Source of the DNA: Bavariicoccus seileri WCC 4188
Lineage (GTDB): Bacteria; Bacillota; Bacilli; Lactobacillales; Aerococcaceae
DNA: 61,966 nt
Assembly: GCF_000421665.1 (NCBI RefSeq)
Contig: NZ_ATXL01000006.1
Coordinates: forward strand, 1 to 61,966
Reading direction: 5' to 3'
The position numbers and the translations under genes were made by a program. Below, piece after piece: positions 8,187 to 17,970 of the stretch (position 1 is the stretch's first letter; every line of letters starts with the position of its first letter). The notes below the pieces were generated by a model. That model made no database searches. It worked only from the letters and a program-made list of their open reading frames with translations, and was not told the DNA's origin.

Positions 8187-9545
8187 TCAATAACTAGTTG
8201 TGTTTTCAAGTGTCGTCACGATAGTTTGAAATTCGAATTGATCATCCGCAAATAAATCATCAGATAAGGTATCGGATTTAATAACTTCTCTTGGAAAATA
8301 GAAGCGTTTATCTCCTCTAGCTTTCCCCGCAATGGTAGCTACAACTTCGCTAGCTTTCGATAATTCGATATGCTCCCCATTTTTTTGGATTAATTCAATC
8401 TGTGTTCTATTTTTGATTTGATCTGGTCGGTAAAAATCGTACGGTAAGTCATAGCTTGAGTTTTTAGCAACATAATAGCGTGTGTCATACCCCATATTAT
8501 CAAGCAATTCGGTTAAATGTTCTATGGTGGCAGCGTCCTTATCGAAGTTGAGAGCAACTGATTTAAAAGGTTTGCGATTCAGAAAGCGACCAGCTAAATC
8601 ACTTAATATTTGATCGGGTTCATCTAACCAATGCAAAAAGTAAGTCGTTAAAACCCCATCATCTAATTTAAGATAGTCTTTAAGCGTCCAGTTGTCCTCA
8701 AAAAATGGGATTAATAGGGAAGCACTATGATTCAAGCCATACTCAGGCGAGCGATAGCATTCGTGTGCTCTAGCAAGTAGTTTGTTCAAGATGACTTCAA
8801 CACCCCGAGAAACGGGATGGAAGTAGACTTGCATATACATTTGATAGCGGCTTAAGATATAATCCTCTACTGCGTGCATTCCAGAAATGGTAAAGGCAAT
8901 CCCATCTTTGTGAGGGCGCATAACTCTTAGAATACGGGAGATATCAAAGCGCCCATAATTAGCACCTGTATAATAGGCGTCGCGCAGTAAATAATCCATC
9001 CGATCGGCATCTATCTGACTGGAAATCAATTGGACAACTTGAGGGTTAGGATAGGTTTTGTTAATAACGCTAGCAACTTCATTAGGGAATGTCGGGCTTA
9101 CTCTGCTCAGAACCTGGTTGACTTCAGTTTCTGGTGATAGGATGATATCGATTGTGATCTGTTCATGATTCGTTTGAAAAATCTTTTCAAACGCGTGAGA
9201 GTATGGGCCATGGCCGATATCATGTAATAAAGCTGCACAAAGAACAACCGGTCGTTCTCCATCATCCCACAAACCATCGCCAGGAGTCAAAGAAGGATAA
9301 TTGCGGACAAATTTGTCGCAGATCCGTCTGGCTACTTCATATACCCCAAGGGAGTGGCCGAAGCGAGAGTGTTCTGCGCCATGAAAGGTAAAGAGTGTTG
9401 TCCCGGTTTGTTTGACCCGTCTAAGGCGTTGGAATTCCGCAGTATTAATAAGATCTAGGATCAATTGGTGTTGGACGTGGATGTAATCATGTACGGGATC
9501 TCGAAATACTTTTTCTCTAGGCAAAATAGGGATATTATAAGCCAT
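8187..9545 (-). CDS. HD-domain phosphohydrolase (YwfO-like dNTP triphosphohydrolase family)
   Basis: This 452-residue protein carries an N-terminal metal-dependent HD domain. The ligands are visible as HSRFGHSLGVYEVAR and LLHDIGHGPYSHAFE, with DADRMDYLLRDAYYTG further on. The fold and motifs match the SAMHD1/YwfO group that hydrolyses dNTPs. The ATG follows AAGGAG. It lies 6 bp after lipL and 16 bp before the HAD gene, so it is co-transcribed. The ywfL-ywfO pairing (lipL with an HD protein) also occurs in Bacillus. Nucleotide specificity is inferred from the family. Confidence 0.92.
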   Translation of the reverse strand: MAYNIPILPREKVFRDPVHDYIHVQHQLILDLINTAEFQRLRRVKQTGTTLFTFHGAEHSRFGHSLGVYEVARRICDKFVRNYPSLTPGDGLWDDGERPVVLCAALLHDIGHGPYSHAFEKIFQTNHEQITIDIILSPETEVNQVLSRVSPTFPNEVASVINKTYPNPQVVQLISSQIDADRMDYLLRDAYYTGANYGRFDISRILRVMRPHKDGIAFTISGMHAVEDYILSRYQMYMQVYFHPVSRGVEVILNKLLARAHECYRSPEYGLNHSASLLIPFFEDNWTLKDYLKLDDGVLTTYFLHWLDEPDQILSDLAGRFLNRKPFKSVALNFDKDAATIEHLTELLDNMGYDTRYYVAKNSSYDLPYDFYRPDQIKNRTQIELIQKNGEHIELSKASEVVATIAGKARGDKRFYFPREVIKSDTLSDDLFADDQFEFQTIVTTLENTTSY

Positions 9546-9551
9546 ATTCTA

Positions 9552-10376
9552 TCACTCCTTTAAATCGACTTGTCGTCGCGCTAGTTTTGTTTCATTTTTC
9601 TGAAAATCAGTCTTGATTGTCTCTAAATCAAGAGGTAAAATGCCGCTGTCGTTCAATTGTAATTGTTCTTTTAAATGGGTTATCAGTTCTTTCTTAACGG
9701 TGTCAAGATCAGGTATTCGGTCATTAAAGTCGCTTAAGGATCGCATGCAATCAGGATCAATATCTGGATACTTGAATGCCGTCTGCTCACCCTGTAGTCC
9801 ACAAGCGTAAAAGTGTTGCATCAATGCTGTTCGGCGGTGTTGATCGCCGTTGATACTGATATAAGTCATGATGGCTAAAGCGTTTCTAAAACGTCTTTGA
9901 GCGACACCAGCAACTTTATAGCCATTAACAACTAGATCATAGGTCCCCGGACAATACGAACGAGGGACTTCTTCAGCTTTAACGGTCAGTCCATAGTCTG
10001 ACAGCCAGGTTGAGACAAGTTCTAACAAAAAGTCATAGGCATCATCAATGCTAATGTGATTGTCAGGATTCGGTAGTAGTATGGTAAAATTGAGAACACC
10101 TTTGTCAGCAACGACACCTAATCCCCCAGCTGCCCTTACGACGATAGACAGTCCCTTATTCTTGAGGAAAGTGATTGCGTCGGTGAGATGTGGTAGCCTT
10201 GTATCCGACATGCCTAATATAATGTAAGGATCCATTTCCCAAAAATGTAGCGCCCCAATATCTTGACGCTTATCGATATAATGTAAGAGACTCTCGTCAG
10301 TTGCAAATGGTGCTAAACGTGTCTTAAGTGATGATACAAGTGTTTGATGGACGAGCAATCTTGAAATAGCAGTCAC
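9552..10376 (-). CDS. lipL: Octanoyl-[GcvH]:protein N-octanoyltransferase LipL-like
   Basis: This 274-residue lipoate/octanoate transferase of the BPL/LPL fold should move octanoyl groups from GcvH to E2 subunits of 2-oxoacid dehydrogenases. It has VRAAGGLGVVADKGVLN, in which the family's usual R-x-GGG-x-V is changed. The stretch SYCPGTYDLVVNGYKVAGVAQ holds the catalytic Cys (Y-C-P-G) and the conserved lysine, and marks LipL rather than LplA. Translation starts with GTG at 10376 after GGGGGG. It heads a four-gene leftward operon. Confidence 0.85.
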   Translation of the reverse strand: MTAISRLLVHQTLVSSLKTRLAPFATDESLLHYIDKRQDIGALHFWEMDPYIILGMSDTRLPHLTDAITFLKNKGLSIVVRAAGGLGVVADKGVLNFTILLPNPDNHISIDDAYDFLLELVSTWLSDYGLTVKAEEVPRSYCPGTYDLVVNGYKVAGVAQRRFRNALAIMTYISINGDQHRRTALMQHFYACGLQGEQTAFKYPDIDPDCMRSLSDFNDRIPDLDTVKKELITHLKEQLQLNDSGILPLDLETIKTDFQKNETKLARRQVDLKE

Positions 10377-10398
10377 AGTTATCCCCCCGATTGTTTAT

Positions 10399-10408
10399 AT
10401 TATAACAG
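10399..10408 (-). promoter_or_regulatory. Extended -10 promoter for the lipL operon
   Basis: Read leftward, TGTTATAAT is a perfect extended -10 element just upstream of the GTG start of lipL. No convincing -35 is visible, as is common for extended -10 promoters. Confidence 0.55.
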
Positions 10409-10580
10409 ATAGATACACTGTTGAGATGGTATTGTGTGGCTTTGGTCATATGGTTTCGATTTAAAGGTCGACAGCCAATACTATAATTATAGTATAATAG
10501 ACGCTAGTGGTGTGGTAATGCACGTGAAAAATGGGATAAAATGGAAAATAGCTTTTGTGAGATAGAAAAGGAGAAATTTA

Positions 10581-10970
10581 GTGAAAGATAACTTTAAATT
10601 AACAGATATTGGCAACGGACTGTCACGACTCAAAAGAATCCTATACGCTAGTTTTATTGGTTTGATTGTGATGTTGTCATTTGCGGTTGTAGTTATGTCG
10701 AGTGGCGATTTTTCAAATAGGTCTCTACTTGAAATGGTGCTACGGTATGGGACTTTGGCAGTGTTGATCAGTTTGGTTGCCTACTGGTATCTTTTTTTGA
10801 CACCAAAACCAGAGTTTGAACGCGTCACACGATTCACAAAGATGTTAGTCCTTATCTTTTCAGCACTCGGATTTAATGGGATCCTTGGTCTCAATCAACA
10901 ACCTTATCTTGGTGTGACATATTTGGTGATTGCAGTGTTATTTACAGTTAGATATTATCAAAAATTCTGA
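10581..10970 (+). CDS. Small integral membrane protein of unknown function
   Basis: This 129-residue protein has about four hydrophobic spans: residues 20-42, 53-73, 86-105 and 108-126. The first 20 residues are soluble. I do not recognise the family and give no function. It begins with GTG after AAAGGAG. It is monocistronic, with lipL divergent upstream, and its stop codon lies inside the left arm of a strong terminator. A TATAAT at 10493-10498 could be its promoter. Confidence 0.75.
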   Translation: MKDNFKLTDIGNGLSRLKRILYASFIGLIVMLSFAVVVMSSGDFSNRSLLEMVLRYGTLAVLISLVAYWYLFLTPKPEFERVTRFTKMLVLIFSALGFNGILGLNQQPYLGVTYLVIAVLFTVRYYQKF

Positions 10971-10997
10971 ACTCGCTTTTTCGAGTTCAGTTTTTTT
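10967..10997 (+). terminator. Intrinsic terminator overlapping the stop codon of the membrane-protein gene
   Basis: CTGAACTCG (10967-10975) pairs perfectly with CGAGTTCAG (10982-10990), with loop CTTTTT and a following TTTTTTT. The TGA stop (10968-10970) is in the left arm. Confidence 0.93.
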
Positions 10998-11263
10998 ATA
11001 AATTGTATTGGTACTGTTTTGAAGCTTTATGATGAGTTGATTTCTTGGAGATGGCTGTCTTGCTTTGTTAAACTATAGGTAAGCTTCGTTATGTACTACC
11101 TAGCGACCAAATTTATCTAGTGTTCGTAACAAAACGCTTAGTTATTACTATAGAAACACTTTTTGGAGATATACCTTAGAGACACTTCAGAGCTACTTCC
11201 GATTACTGAAAAGTGCTGTCTATAAGCTAATGACTTGTCAATCATACAAGGAGGAAGACCGTT

Positions 11264-12157
11264 ATGGCTGAACCACATTTGATAGATCCAAGAACACTGT
11301 ACAAAGCAAATGAGTATCCAAAGCAAGAACAGGATACGCCAGCTTTAGAGGAAAAAATGATTCCAAAACCGGATTGTGGGGAAACAAGCTACAAAGGTAG
11401 TGGTAAGTTACTGAATCGTCGTGTATTGATCACTGGTGGGGATTCTGGTATTGGTAGAGCTGCCGCTATTGCTTATGCTCGAGAAGGTGCTGATGTTGCC
11501 ATCCAATTTTTCCCAGGAGAAGAACCTGATGCTGAGGAAGTGGCTGAACTGATTAAAAAAACTGGCCGTAAAGTCAAACTGTTGCCTTATGATTTAAGAG
11601 AAGACGAGGCTGCTACTGCCATCGTTTCTGAAACGGTTGAAGCTTTTGGAGGCTTAGACACTTTGGTTTTGAATGCTGCACAACAGATTTCAAGACCTAC
11701 TTTGAGCGAACGCCCAATGAAACAAGTAGAAGATACGTTTAAGGTGAATATTATTTCAATGTTTGCGACAGTACAAGCGGCAGAAGCCTATCTGCCAGTT
11801 GGAGGCGCGATTGTCTTATCGACGTCGATCCAAGCTAATGATCCTAGTGAGGATTTAATGGATTATGCTGCCACAAAGGCTGCCATTGCTAATTATACTG
11901 TCAGTCTATCCAAGTATTTTGCACCAAAGGGTATAAGAGTTAATGCTGTAGCGCCAGGTCCGATTTGGACACCTCTACAATTAGATGGTGGTCAAACGCA
12001 AGAGGTCATTCAAAAATTTGGATTAGATACACCTCTAAAAAGAGCTGGACAACCAGCAGAACTTGCTCCAGTCTATGTTTTTCTGGCGTCTAATGACGCA
12101 AGTTATGTTACATCACAAATTTATGGTGTTACTGGTGGCGGAAATATCAACTTATAA
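11264..12157 (+). CDS. SDR family oxidoreductase (general-stress/YhdF-like)
   Basis: This 297-residue NAD(P)-dependent dehydrogenase is of the classical short-chain type with an N-terminal extension of about 45 residues, as in stress-related YhdF/GS39-like proteins. The Rossmann glycine motif is ITGGDSGIGRAAAIAYAREG at about residues 55-74. Catalytic Ser lies in IVLSTS, and Tyr and Lys in DYAATKAA. NAVAPGPIWTPLQ is the usual post-catalytic stretch. The start has AAGGAGGA upstream. The substrate is unknown. The gene is followed closely by the CIRCE-controlled hsp20. Confidence 0.92.
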   Translation: MAEPHLIDPRTLYKANEYPKQEQDTPALEEKMIPKPDCGETSYKGSGKLLNRRVLITGGDSGIGRAAAIAYAREGADVAIQFFPGEEPDAEEVAELIKKTGRKVKLLPYDLREDEAATAIVSETVEAFGGLDTLVLNAAQQISRPTLSERPMKQVEDTFKVNIISMFATVQAAEAYLPVGGAIVLSTSIQANDPSEDLMDYAATKAAIANYTVSLSKYFAPKGIRVNAVAPGPIWTPLQLDGGQTQEVIQKFGLDTPLKRAGQPAELAPVYVFLASNDASYVTSQIYGVTGGGNINL

Positions 12158-12250
12158 AGGCATAGAAATAGGCTAAACATAGGCAAAATATAAGTGAAAT
12201 TATGCTGAATATAGACGCTAATATAGGTTCTCAAAAAACTTTCTAAAAAA

Positions 12251-12277
12251 TTAGCACTTTACTTGACTGAGTGCTAA
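12251..12277 (+). promoter_or_regulatory. CIRCE element (HrcA operator)
   Basis: TTAGCACTT-N9-GAGTGCTAA matches the CIRCE consensus TTAGCACTC-N9-GAGTGCTAA with one difference in the left arm. It lies 66 bp upstream of the Hsp20 start and overlaps a promoter with -35 TTGACT (12264-12269) and -10 TACATT/CATTAT near 12286-12293, so HrcA binding should block it. This predicts heat induction. Confidence 0.9.
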
Positions 12278-12342
12278 TGTGGGTGTACATTATAGTCGTA
12301 AGAACGATTTGGCTATAAGAATTAAAGAGAAAGAGGGAGTTT

Positions 12343-12756
12343 ATGATGGCTAATATGATTCCTACAAACAGAGATATGCGTGTGAATGATTTCTTTGGAG
12401 ATGTCTTTTCAAACTTCTGGCAAGATGACTCGTTCAAAGTCGACATCAAGGAAAATGATGACAACTTTGAAGTAGCTGCTGATTTGCCTGGTTTTGATAA
12501 GAAGGATATTCATGTAGACTATGATAATGATGTCTTGTCGATACAGGCCTCCCATGAACATGAGAGTGAAGATCAAGACGAAGAGTCTGGTTATATCAGA
12601 AAAGAACGTTCTTCTTATTCTCAAAGTCGTCAATTTATGTTGAAGAATATTGACGAAGATAAGATTTCCGCAGAATATGTTGATGGTGTTTTGAACATCA
12701 CCTTACCTAAGGCTAAAGAAAACGACACGGAAAGAAAACAAATAGAAATTAAATAA
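12343..12756 (+). CDS. Hsp20/alpha-crystallin family small heat-shock protein
   Basis: This 137-residue cytosolic chaperone holds unfolding proteins in a refoldable state. The alpha-crystallin domain spans about residues 36-125, with FEVAADLPGFDKKDIHVDYD and the closing DGVLNITLPKAKE, which includes the conserved G-V-L. A short N-terminal arm contains NDFFGDVF. Two adjacent ATG codons (12343, 12346) follow GAGGGAG and either could be used. It is a single-gene unit controlled by CIRCE and ended by a terminator. Confidence 0.93.
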   Translation: MMANMIPTNRDMRVNDFFGDVFSNFWQDDSFKVDIKENDDNFEVAADLPGFDKKDIHVDYDNDVLSIQASHEHESEDQDEESGYIRKERSSYSQSRQFMLKNIDEDKISAEYVDGVLNITLPKAKENDTERKQIEIK

Positions 12757-12838
12757 CGGATTAGAATAAATTAGTGATGCTCACTTAAGAGATGACACAA
12801 ACGTTTATTCATTGATTTATGAGGATCATACCAGTAAG

Positions 12839-12880
12839 GAGTTACCCGAGAACAGTTCGTTCTTGAGTAGCTCTTTTTTT
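12839..12880 (+). terminator. Intrinsic terminator downstream of hsp20
   Basis: GAGTTACCCGAGAAC (12839-12853) pairs with GTTCTTGAGTAGCTC (12859-12873), with two wobbles and one mismatch, then TTTTTTT. Confidence 0.82.
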
Positions 12881-13191
12881 GTTATTTCCAGTAGTCTTCT
12901 GTTTCAATTTTCTCAGTGAAACGAGGAATTAGTCGGCACTGTAAGCGACAGAGTTGTTCTGTTTTAGCGATTTTATGGTGTCATTTTAGTCGCTATCTGG
13001 CTAATCAATATTAATAATACGAACAATAAAAGTGTAAAGATTAAATAATGTTTGCAAATTTGGTAGAATTATAACGTGCTTTGTGATATTCTTACTAAAC
13101 AAAAAGGAATTGTCGACTAAAAGAAAGCAATGAAGTACAACTAAAGTGTTTGTCAAATTGCCATTAGATTTAGAAAATAAGGAGGGTTATC
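12881..13191 (+). promoter_or_regulatory. Upstream control region of the pur operon (candidate PurBox and promoter)
   Basis: This gene-free stretch should hold the operon promoter. AATACGAACAAT at about 13014-13025 resembles the PurR-binding PurBox (A-rich CCGAACWWT) with one mismatch. TTAAAT (13041-13046) and TAGAAT (13064-13069), 17 bases apart, form a plausible promoter. The leader to purE is then about 115 bases. I see no purine riboswitch (no paired kissing-loop stems), unlike Bacillus. PurR control is an inference from one half-convincing site. Confidence 0.45.
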
Positions 13192-13707
13192 TTGCCAATA
13201 AATGAAGCGTCAAGGCCACGTGTGGCTGTGGTGATGGGAAGTATTTCTGATCTAGAACAATTAAAGGGGTGCTTAGACCTTTTAGAAGAACTGAAGATCG
13301 ACTATATCAAGGAAGTGGTCTCAGCTCATCGCATGCCAGATGAAATGTTTTTATTTGCGGAAGAAGCAGCGGGAAAGGGCATCAAAGTCATTATTGCTGC
13401 AGCGGGGGGAGCTGCTCATTTACCAGGAATGATCGCAGCTAAAACGTATTTGCCAGTTGTTGGTGTTCCAATAAAATCGAGTGCTTTAAGTGGCTTAGAT
13501 TCCTTATTATCGATTGTTCAAATGCCTGCAGGGGTGCCAGTAGCCACTATGGCGATTGGACCAGCTGGGGCTAAAAATGCTGCTCTTTTTGCTGCGCGAG
13601 TATTAAGCACGGAAGACCAGGCTATTTTAAATGCATTAAAAACCTATAGTAGTGAACAACATCAGAAAGCCAAAGAAAGTAGTGTCGTACTAAATGAAAC
13701 TGTCTAA
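13192..13707 (+). CDS. purE: N5-carboxyaminoimidazole ribonucleotide mutase (PurE)
   Basis: This 171-residue class I PurE converts N5-CAIR to CAIR in de novo purine synthesis. [13 protein letters not shown] near the N-terminus and [12 protein letters not shown] carry the conserved G-S-x-S-D-like and S-A-H-R motifs; [14 protein letters not shown] follows. Translation starts with TTG at 13192, supported by a strong AAGGAGGG eight bases upstream. It is the first gene of the pur operon and overlaps purK by 14 bp. Confidence 0.96.
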   Translation: MPINEASRPRVAVVMGSISDLEQLKGCLDLLEELKIDYIKEVVSAHRMPDEMFLFAEEAAGKGIKVIIAAAGGAAHLPGMIAAKTYLPVVGVPIKSSALSGLDSLLSIVQMPAGVPVATMAIGPAGAKNAALFAARVLSTEDQAILNALKTYSSEQHQKAKESSVVLNETV

Positions 13708-14833
13708 ACCACTAGCTCCTTCAACGACAATTGGCATTGTTGGTGCCGGACAACTTGGAAAAATGATAGCCTGCTCTGCCCAGAAAATGGGTTATAAAGT
13801 AGCAACTTATGATCCAAACCCCACCTCATGTGCATTTGCTGTTTCTAATTGGTATAAGGTAGCCGCCTTTAACGATAGAGAAGCACTGTTAGAATTTGCA
13901 CGCTCTGTCGATGTCTTGACCTACGAATTTGAAAACATTGATGGTCCACTGATCGAAGAGATCGCACAAGATACTGATTGTTTTTTGCCCCAAGGGTCTA
14001 AACTACTCCTTCTATCACAAAATCGTCTCACTGAAAAAAATTGGTTATCGTCAATCGGACTGCCAGTTGTTAACTACGAGGCTGTTTTGAGTCAAGATGA
14101 CTTAAAAAAGGCTCTAACAACAATTGGTCTACCAGCGATCTTAAAAACGACACGCCTAGGTTACGACGGAAAAGGACAGATCAGAATCACTGATAGTACG
14201 GATGTGACAGAGAAAAAAGAAGAGATCAACCGTTTGTTGGAGTCGCCATGTGTTCTTGAAGCCAAATGCTCTTTTGAACTGGAATGCTCAGTGATGGTAT
14301 CAAGAGACCAATCTGGCACTATTGAGTTGTTTCCAATCAGTGAGAATGTTCATCGCTCCGGAATCTTACACAGTAGCTTAGTGCCTGCTAGAATTTCTCA
14401 GGTAATCAGGGATGATATTCATCTGATGGCAAGGAAAATTGCAGAAGAGGGACAGCTAGTTGGTGTGTTGGGGATTGAGTTTTTTATCGAAAAAACACCA
14501 TCTGGCGAAAAAGTGTTCATAAATGAATTGGCACCAAGGCCACATAATAGCGGACACTATTCTATAGAAGCCTGTAATTTTTCACAGTTTGATCAGCACG
14601 TCGTAGCAATCACTGGACGGCCTTTAGCAAGCATAAAACTGCTAAGCCCGGTGTTGATGGTCAACCTACTAGGACAAGATATGCCACTCGTCAAAGATAT
14701 CTGGCAAAACGAAAAGAATGCCGTTGTCCACCTCTATCAAAAAGGAGAAGCCAAAGTAGGACGCAAAATGGGACATGTGACTTTCTTGGACAGTACCGTT
14801 GAAAAAGTGATCAAAAAAGCAGATTTGTGGTAA
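13694..14833 (+). CDS. purK: N5-carboxyaminoimidazole ribonucleotide synthase (PurK)
   Basis: This 379-residue ATP-grasp enzyme carboxylates AIR using bicarbonate and ATP to form N5-CAIR, the substrate of PurE. The N-terminal dinucleotide-like motif [18 protein letters not shown] is clear, and the ATP-grasp region includes [16 protein letters not shown] and the metal-binding [15 protein letters not shown]. It overlaps purE, so the two are translationally coupled. A 112-bp spacer with a tandem repeat follows. Confidence 0.96.
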   Translation: MKLSKPLAPSTTIGIVGAGQLGKMIACSAQKMGYKVATYDPNPTSCAFAVSNWYKVAAFNDREALLEFARSVDVLTYEFENIDGPLIEEIAQDTDCFLPQGSKLLLLSQNRLTEKNWLSSIGLPVVNYEAVLSQDDLKKALTTIGLPAILKTTRLGYDGKGQIRITDSTDVTEKKEEINRLLESPCVLEAKCSFELECSVMVSRDQSGTIELFPISENVHRSGILHSSLVPARISQVIRDDIHLMARKIAEEGQLVGVLGIEFFIEKTPSGEKVFINELAPRPHNSGHYSIEACNFSQFDQHVVAITGRPLASIKLLSPVLMVNLLGQDMPLVKDIWQNEKNAVVHLYQKGEAKVGRKMGHVTFLDSTVEKVIKKADLW

Positions 14834-14870
14834 GACGCACTGTAAGATACGAGCCACTGATCTCAAAAAG

Positions 14871-14906
14871 TGAACTGACGCTTGAGCTGACTCTTGAACT
14901 GACCCT
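14871..14906 (+). repeat. Three-copy 12-bp tandem repeat in the purK-purB spacer
   Basis: Units TGAACTGACGCT, TGAGCTGACTCT and TGAACTGACCCT are contiguous. It is one of the two spacers of about 100 bp in the pur operon. No terminator-like hairpin accompanies it. Confidence 0.85.
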
Positions 14907-14945
14907 AATGAAGATAAACTTGCCAATTAAAAGGAGAAAAATAAG

Positions 14946-16238
14946 ATGATCGAACGCTATACCCGGAAAGAAATGGCTGAACTTTGGTCTGACCAGACAC
15001 GTTATAACACGTGGTTAGAGGTAGAGATAGAAGCCGTTGAAGCTTGGTCGACTCTTGGGGTAATTCCACCAAAAGAGGCCAAGGCTATCAGAGAAAAGGC
15101 GCGCTTTTCTATTGACCGGATCTTGGAAATAGAAGAAGAGACGCATCACGATGTCGTGGCTTTTACCCGTTGTGTCAGTGAAAGCCTTGGGGCAGAGCGC
15201 AAATGGGTCCACTATGGTTTAACTAGTACAGATGTCGTTGATACAGCTTATGGTTATCAACTACGGTTAGTCAATGACGTCTTAAGAAAAGACTTACATC
15301 GTTTAATAGATGTTGTTAAGGACAAGGCTCAAACTTACAAATATACGATTGAAATGGGACGTACACATGGCGTTCATGCAGAACCAACGACATTTGGGCT
15401 AAAACTAGCTGGTTTCTATTCTGAATTAAAGCGACAGTTGAAACGGTTTGAAGAGGCTGCTGACGGTATAGAGGCTGGAAAAATAAGTGGTGCAGTTGGG
15501 ACTTTCGCCAATACGCCACCAGATGTTGAAGCTTATGTTTGTCAAAAATTAGGGATAAGGGCTCAAGAAATATCGACGCAAGTTCTTCCAAGGGACTTGC
15601 ACGCGACTTATGTAGCGACTTTAGCCTTGATAGCAACGAGTGTTGAGCGATTCGCAACTGAAATCAGAGGGTTACAAAAATCTGAGACACGAGAAGTAGA
15701 AGAATACTTTTCGAAGGGTCAAAAAGGATCATCAGCAATGCCTCATAAGAGAAATCCTATTGGTAGCGAAAATGTAACAGGGTTAGCTCGAGTAATGAGA
15801 GGGTACATGGTTCCTGCTTACGAGAATGTATCGTTATGGCACGAACGCGATATTTCACACTCTTCCGCGGAACGAATTATTTTACCAGACTTAACGACGT
15901 TACTAGATTATCAGCTTAACCGTTTTGCTACGATCATCGAACGGCTAACAGTATTAGAAGATAATATGAAACGTAATATATCTGCCACGCATGGCTTGAT
16001 CTTCTCACAACGCGTCTTGCTTGCACTTGTAGATAAAGGGTTGAGTCGAGAAGAGGCATATGACCTGGTACAACCACTAACGGCAATTTCATGGGATAAA
16101 CAGACGGATTTCAAAACGTTAGTCAAGGCAGATCCAACTATTAGTTCAACGTTATCTAGTGATGAGATTGAAGATGCTTTCGACCCACGTTATCACCTCA
16201 AACAAGTAGACACCATTTTCAAACGTGTAGGCTTATAG
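14946..16238 (+). CDS. purB: Adenylosuccinate lyase (PurB)
   Basis: This 430-residue enzyme cleaves SAICAR in the IMP branch and adenylosuccinate in AMP synthesis, releasing fumarate. The fumarase/aspartase-superfamily signature [20 protein letters not shown] is at about residues 259-278. Earlier motifs are [13 protein letters not shown] and [11 protein letters not shown], and [15 protein letters not shown] holds a catalytic histidine. AAGGAGAAA precedes the ATG. Its place between purK and purC matches Bacillus-type operons. Confidence 0.97.
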   Translation: MIERYTRKEMAELWSDQTRYNTWLEVEIEAVEAWSTLGVIPPKEAKAIREKARFSIDRILEIEEETHHDVVAFTRCVSESLGAERKWVHYGLTSTDVVDTAYGYQLRLVNDVLRKDLHRLIDVVKDKAQTYKYTIEMGRTHGVHAEPTTFGLKLAGFYSELKRQLKRFEEAADGIEAGKISGAVGTFANTPPDVEAYVCQKLGIRAQEISTQVLPRDLHATYVATLALIATSVERFATEIRGLQKSETREVEEYFSKGQKGSSAMPHKRNPIGSENVTGLARVMRGYMVPAYENVSLWHERDISHSSAERIILPDLTTLLDYQLNRFATIIERLTVLEDNMKRNISATHGLIFSQRVLLALVDKGLSREEAYDLVQPLTAISWDKQTDFKTLVKADPTISSTLSSDEIEDAFDPRYHLKQVDTIFKRVGL

Positions 16239-16267
16239 CCGAAAAAAGACAAAGGACGGGTTGTGAC

Positions 16268-16984
16268 ATGAAAAAAATTTATGAAGGTAAAGCCAAAATT
16301 CTTTACCAACTTGAAGATCCAGAAACTATTTTGATGGTATTTACCAATCAAGCAACAGCACTAAATGGTAAGCGAAAAGAAGATATTGCCGGCAAAGCTA
16401 TCCTTAATACCCAAATCTCCACACTGATTTTTGAATGGCTCGAATCAGTTGGCATCGCCACTCAGTTTATCAAAAAAATCGATGACGACCGTCAAGTTGT
16501 TAAACGATTGGAGATGATTCCTCTAGAAGTAGTGGTCAGAAACCGTGTAGCAGGATCGTTCGCTAAAAGATTTGGTCTAGAAGAGGGCGGTGTTCTTTCA
16601 AAACCAACTGTTGAGTTTTTCTTGAAGGACGATGAGTTGGATGATCCCTTCGTAAATGTCAGTCAATTGACTAGTTTGAATAAAATCACTGAGGAAGAGT
16701 GCCAAACAATCAGCGACTTAGCGCTGAAAATCAATGATAAATTAATACAATTGTTTGATGAGGCAGGGTTGATTTTAGTCGATATTAAGTTTGAATTTGG
16801 TAAAGATAGCTCAGGTAACATCATTTTGGGAGATGAAATTTCTCCAGATAATTGCAGATTGTGGGACAAGGTAACTGAAGAGAAGCTCGATAAGGATCGT
16901 TTCCGTCGTCATTTGGGGTCATTGACAGATGCCTATGAAGAGGTTAGCAAGCGATTGGATGCAGTGATTGCACATCAAAAGTAA
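16268..16984 (+). CDS. purC: Phosphoribosylaminoimidazole-succinocarboxamide synthase (PurC)
   Basis: This 238-residue SAICAR synthetase joins CAIR and aspartate using ATP. The N-terminus KKIYEGKAKILYQ and the motifs PLEVVVRNRVAGSFAKRFG, LVDIKFEFGKD and GDEISPDNCRLWD are all diagnostic. The length is normal for the bacterial monofunctional enzyme. It lies 29 bp after purB and 30 bp before purS. Confidence 0.97.
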   Translation: MKKIYEGKAKILYQLEDPETILMVFTNQATALNGKRKEDIAGKAILNTQISTLIFEWLESVGIATQFIKKIDDDRQVVKRLEMIPLEVVVRNRVAGSFAKRFGLEEGGVLSKPTVEFFLKDDELDDPFVNVSQLTSLNKITEEECQTISDLALKINDKLIQLFDEAGLILVDIKFEFGKDSSGNIILGDEISPDNCRLWDKVTEEKLDKDRFRRHLGSLTDAYEEVSKRLDAVIAHQK

Positions 16985-17014
16985 CCAAAATAGTAGAAAA
17001 AAGGGAGTGTCATC

Positions 17015-17263
17015 ATGTTTTTAGCGAAGGTTTACGTCACTTACAAGGAATCGATCTTGGATCCTAAAGGTGAAGCAGTGAAGAAAGCCATCAATCAGTT
17101 GACAGACACTGATATCACATCAGTGCGTATCGGGAAATATTTTGAAATCAAGTTACAAGAATCCTCTATCGAGAAGGCTGAAGAAGTTATCAATACCATG
17201 GCGGATCAGTTGTTGGCCAATGTGACAATGGAAACTTACCGTGTTGAAATCGAGGAGGTCTAA
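17015..17263 (+). CDS. purS: Phosphoribosylformylglycinamidine synthase subunit PurS
   Basis: This 82-residue subunit bridges PurL and PurQ in the FGAM synthase complex of Gram-positive bacteria. The start [21 protein letters not shown] and IGKYFEIKL match the family. AAAGGGAG precedes the ATG. It sits 2 bp from purQ, as expected for subunits of one complex. Confidence 0.95.
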   Translation: MFLAKVYVTYKESILDPKGEAVKKAINQLTDTDITSVRIGKYFEIKLQESSIEKAEEVINTMADQLLANVTMETYRVEIEEV

Positions 17264-17265
17264 GA

Positions 17266-17967
17266 GTGAAATTTGCAGTGATCGTCTTCCCAGGTTCTAA
17301 TTGCGATATCGATATGTATGAAGCTATTGGCTCTGTATTAACTGAAGAAATTACCTATGTTAGGCATACTGAGACATCGCTTGATGATTATGATGCCATC
17401 CTCATTCCAGGGGGCTTCTCTTATGGTGATTATTTGCGGTGTGGTGCTATTGCACGCTTTGCGCCAATCATGAAAGAAGTCATTCGAAAGGCAAAAGAAG
17501 GTGTTCCTATTTTTGGGACATGTAACGGATTTCAAATTTTGACAGAAGCCGGCTTACTACCGGGAGCACTGCAACGCAATCAAGACCTACATTTTATCTG
17601 TAAACCCCAACGGTTGGTCGTTGAAAATAACCAGACAGCTTTTACTCACCTTTACGACAAAGGGGAAGAAATCGTCTTACCGATTGCTCATGCTGAGGGT
17701 AATTATTACTGTGATGAACAAACGCTTGAAACATTAGAAAAGAATAACCAGATTGTCTTTCGCTATGCGAAGGGTGATAACCCCAATGGAAGTGTCAATA
17801 ATATCGCGGGTATCATCAATGAAGCCGGAAATGTGTTGGGCATGATGCCACATCCAGAACGGGCTGTTGAGGATCTATTAGGATACTCGGATGGTCTTCG
17901 ATTATTTAAAGCGATGGTCGAAGCACACCAACAGAAGCTACAAGGCGCCAAAGTGAGAGAAGGTTGA
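17266..17967 (+). CDS. purQ: Phosphoribosylformylglycinamidine synthase subunit PurQ (glutaminase)
   Basis: This 233-residue class I glutamine amidotransferase supplies ammonia to PurL. The N-terminus [15 protein letters not shown] is typical. The nucleophile Cys lies in [12 protein letters not shown] (about residue 87), and catalytic His and Glu in [10 protein letters not shown] near residues 196-202. Translation starts with GTG after GAGGAGGTC at the end of purS. It is separated from purL by 3 bp. Confidence 0.97.
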   Translation: MKFAVIVFPGSNCDIDMYEAIGSVLTEEITYVRHTETSLDDYDAILIPGGFSYGDYLRCGAIARFAPIMKEVIRKAKEGVPIFGTCNGFQILTEAGLLPGALQRNQDLHFICKPQRLVVENNQTAFTHLYDKGEEIVLPIAHAEGNYYCDEQTLETLEKNNQIVFRYAKGDNPNGSVNNIAGIINEAGNVLGMMPHPERAVEDLLGYSDGLRLFKAMVEAHQQKLQGAKVREG

Positions 17968-17970
17968 ATA

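Noticed and set aside
12881-13191. Purine (guanine-class) riboswitch before purE
   Set aside because: The three-way junction core sequences are absent from the leader.
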